Source: Adiantum capillus-veneris
Lineage: Eukaryota > Streptophyta > Polypodiopsida > Polypodiales > Pteridaceae
Length of the DNA: 64,000 bases
Assembly (NCBI GenBank): GCA_014529385.2
Contig: CM043963.1
Coordinates: forward strand, 69,840,912 to 69,904,911
Direction of reading: 5' to 3'
Shown piece by piece: positions 63,333 to 64,000 of this stretch. The translations under genes and the position numbers were made by a program. How positions within the stretch are numbered: the first letter of the stretch is position 1; every line of letters starts with the position of its first letter. The notes beneath the pieces are model-generated. The model did not search any database. It was not told the origin of the DNA and saw nothing but the letters and a program-made list of their open reading frames with translations.

Positions 63333-64000
63333 GTCATTTGGTCGTCAATTTTAGCCGTTATGCCAAAATGACGCTTTGTGTGTCCGCAGCCGAATCGGTT
63401 GTTCCGACCTACTTTTGGTGATCCAAACCCGGAGATACTCCATGGTTGCATTGACCTCGATGTTGTTAAGCTTCCTGAGAAGTTTTGTGTCGTTCCGACA
63501 ACTTTTTTCTGTTTGCCTCTTGCAAGCTCTGTTGACCTAGGGTTTTTCCAGTCGTTCTTTCTCGAGCTTTGAGTGTTAGAAACCCATCTTCTATACTAGG
63601 GTAACCCACCTATAAGTTCTTGCAAGGTTTGGTTAGGCGTTTGTGCCCCTACCTAGCATTCTTCCCCATTTCCCGTCTGCTCTTGTTTCTTGGTTTTGGT
63701 CAGTTTTCGCGACAAAAGTTAACGATAAGCATCAAAAGCTTATGGCAATGAGTCTACCTCTCATGTCTGGTGTCCTCTGAGCTCTCGTAGCAGTCGTAGA
63801 AGGCGGTAGAAGGTCGGATGCTCCTGTGTGCTCTTTGCTCTCTCCAAGAAGGTAATAGTGGAAATGAGCTTGAAAGTGAAGTGAAAAATACTTAACTTCG
63901 GACTTTCCGGATCACTTGTTACCAAATTTGACATGTGCTCCTATCTTGTCGTGAAATGCACTTTAGGATTTGAAATTTCTCAATTTGGACTCCGTTTGAC

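Larger units (their letters stand above)
61774..64000 (-). promoter_or_regulatory. Leader of the extra ORF, copy B, running off the window
   Basis: Inverted match to 34819-37041 of copy A over its whole length. Holds five palindromes and the small ORF. The match to copy A is still intact at base 64000, so the element continues beyond the window. Confidence 0.85.

Overview
The window looks like repeat-dense intergenic DNA from a large plant nuclear genome. It holds nested Ty3/gypsy, Ty1/copia and LINE retrotransposons, a decayed endogenous pararetrovirus (Caulimoviridae), (CT)n microsatellites, and scraps of plastid-protein and histone genes. I see no intact ordinary host gene, no tRNA or rRNA, and nothing prokaryotic. 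The sequence does not fix the species. Endogenous caulimovirids plus this retroelement load fit a vascular plant (fern, lycophyte, gymnosperm or angiosperm).

Layout. 1-8.9 kb: old degenerate DNA with microsatellites, fragments resembling plastid biotin carboxylase, plastid dihydrolipoamide dehydrogenase and a PPR protein, and two diverged copies of an ATTGG/CCAAT-rich repeat. 8.9-11.1 kb (minus): 5' fragment of a Ty3 element with a gag-like ORF behind a leader of palindromes. 11.15-20.9 kb: a rearranged endogenous caulimovirid locus with movement protein, capsid, protease, RT and RNase H on the minus strand, a tRNA-Met primer site, a solo LTR with target duplication inside RT, and inverted partial copies on both sides. 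21.2-22.45 kb: a broken divergent histone H3 (CenH3-like) gene with a long basic tail, then a 332-bp foldback. 23.2-25.8 kb: unidentified minus-strand coding remnants and a 412-bp tandem duplication. 25.8-41.2 kb: a very large Ty3/gypsy element (copy A, 5' truncated) encoding gag, protease, RT, RNase H, a duplicated integrase zinc module, integrase, a second protease and a W-x-P-K tail, then a palindrome-bearing leader, an extra 3' ORF and a 3' LTR. 41.2-44.8 kb: 3' end of another LTR element. 44.8-46.3 kb: a LINE, cut by element 2 (46.3-54.5 kb, apparently non-autonomous). The 3' LTR of element 2 is cut by a copia element (54.5-57.5 kb), which is cut in turn by copy B of the large Ty3 element (57.5 kb to beyond the window, minus strand). 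Copy B carries an intact 1091-codon extra ORF.

The most unusual system is in the Ty3-like leaders. Perfect palindromes with a CGCG core recur at about 285-bp intervals upstream of the gag-like or extra ORFs. Element 1 (copies A and B and the 10-kb fragment) uses the half-site GACATCATACG; element 2 uses a different half-site ending AATAATCG, at the same period. In element 1 the palindromes are nearly invariant although the DNA between them no longer looks tandemly repeated. The same leader geometry stands before two unrelated ORFs. This suggests a conserved dimeric cis-signal (RNA dimerisation/packaging, or a dimeric DNA-binding protein) and a modular, possibly two-unit, retroelement architecture.
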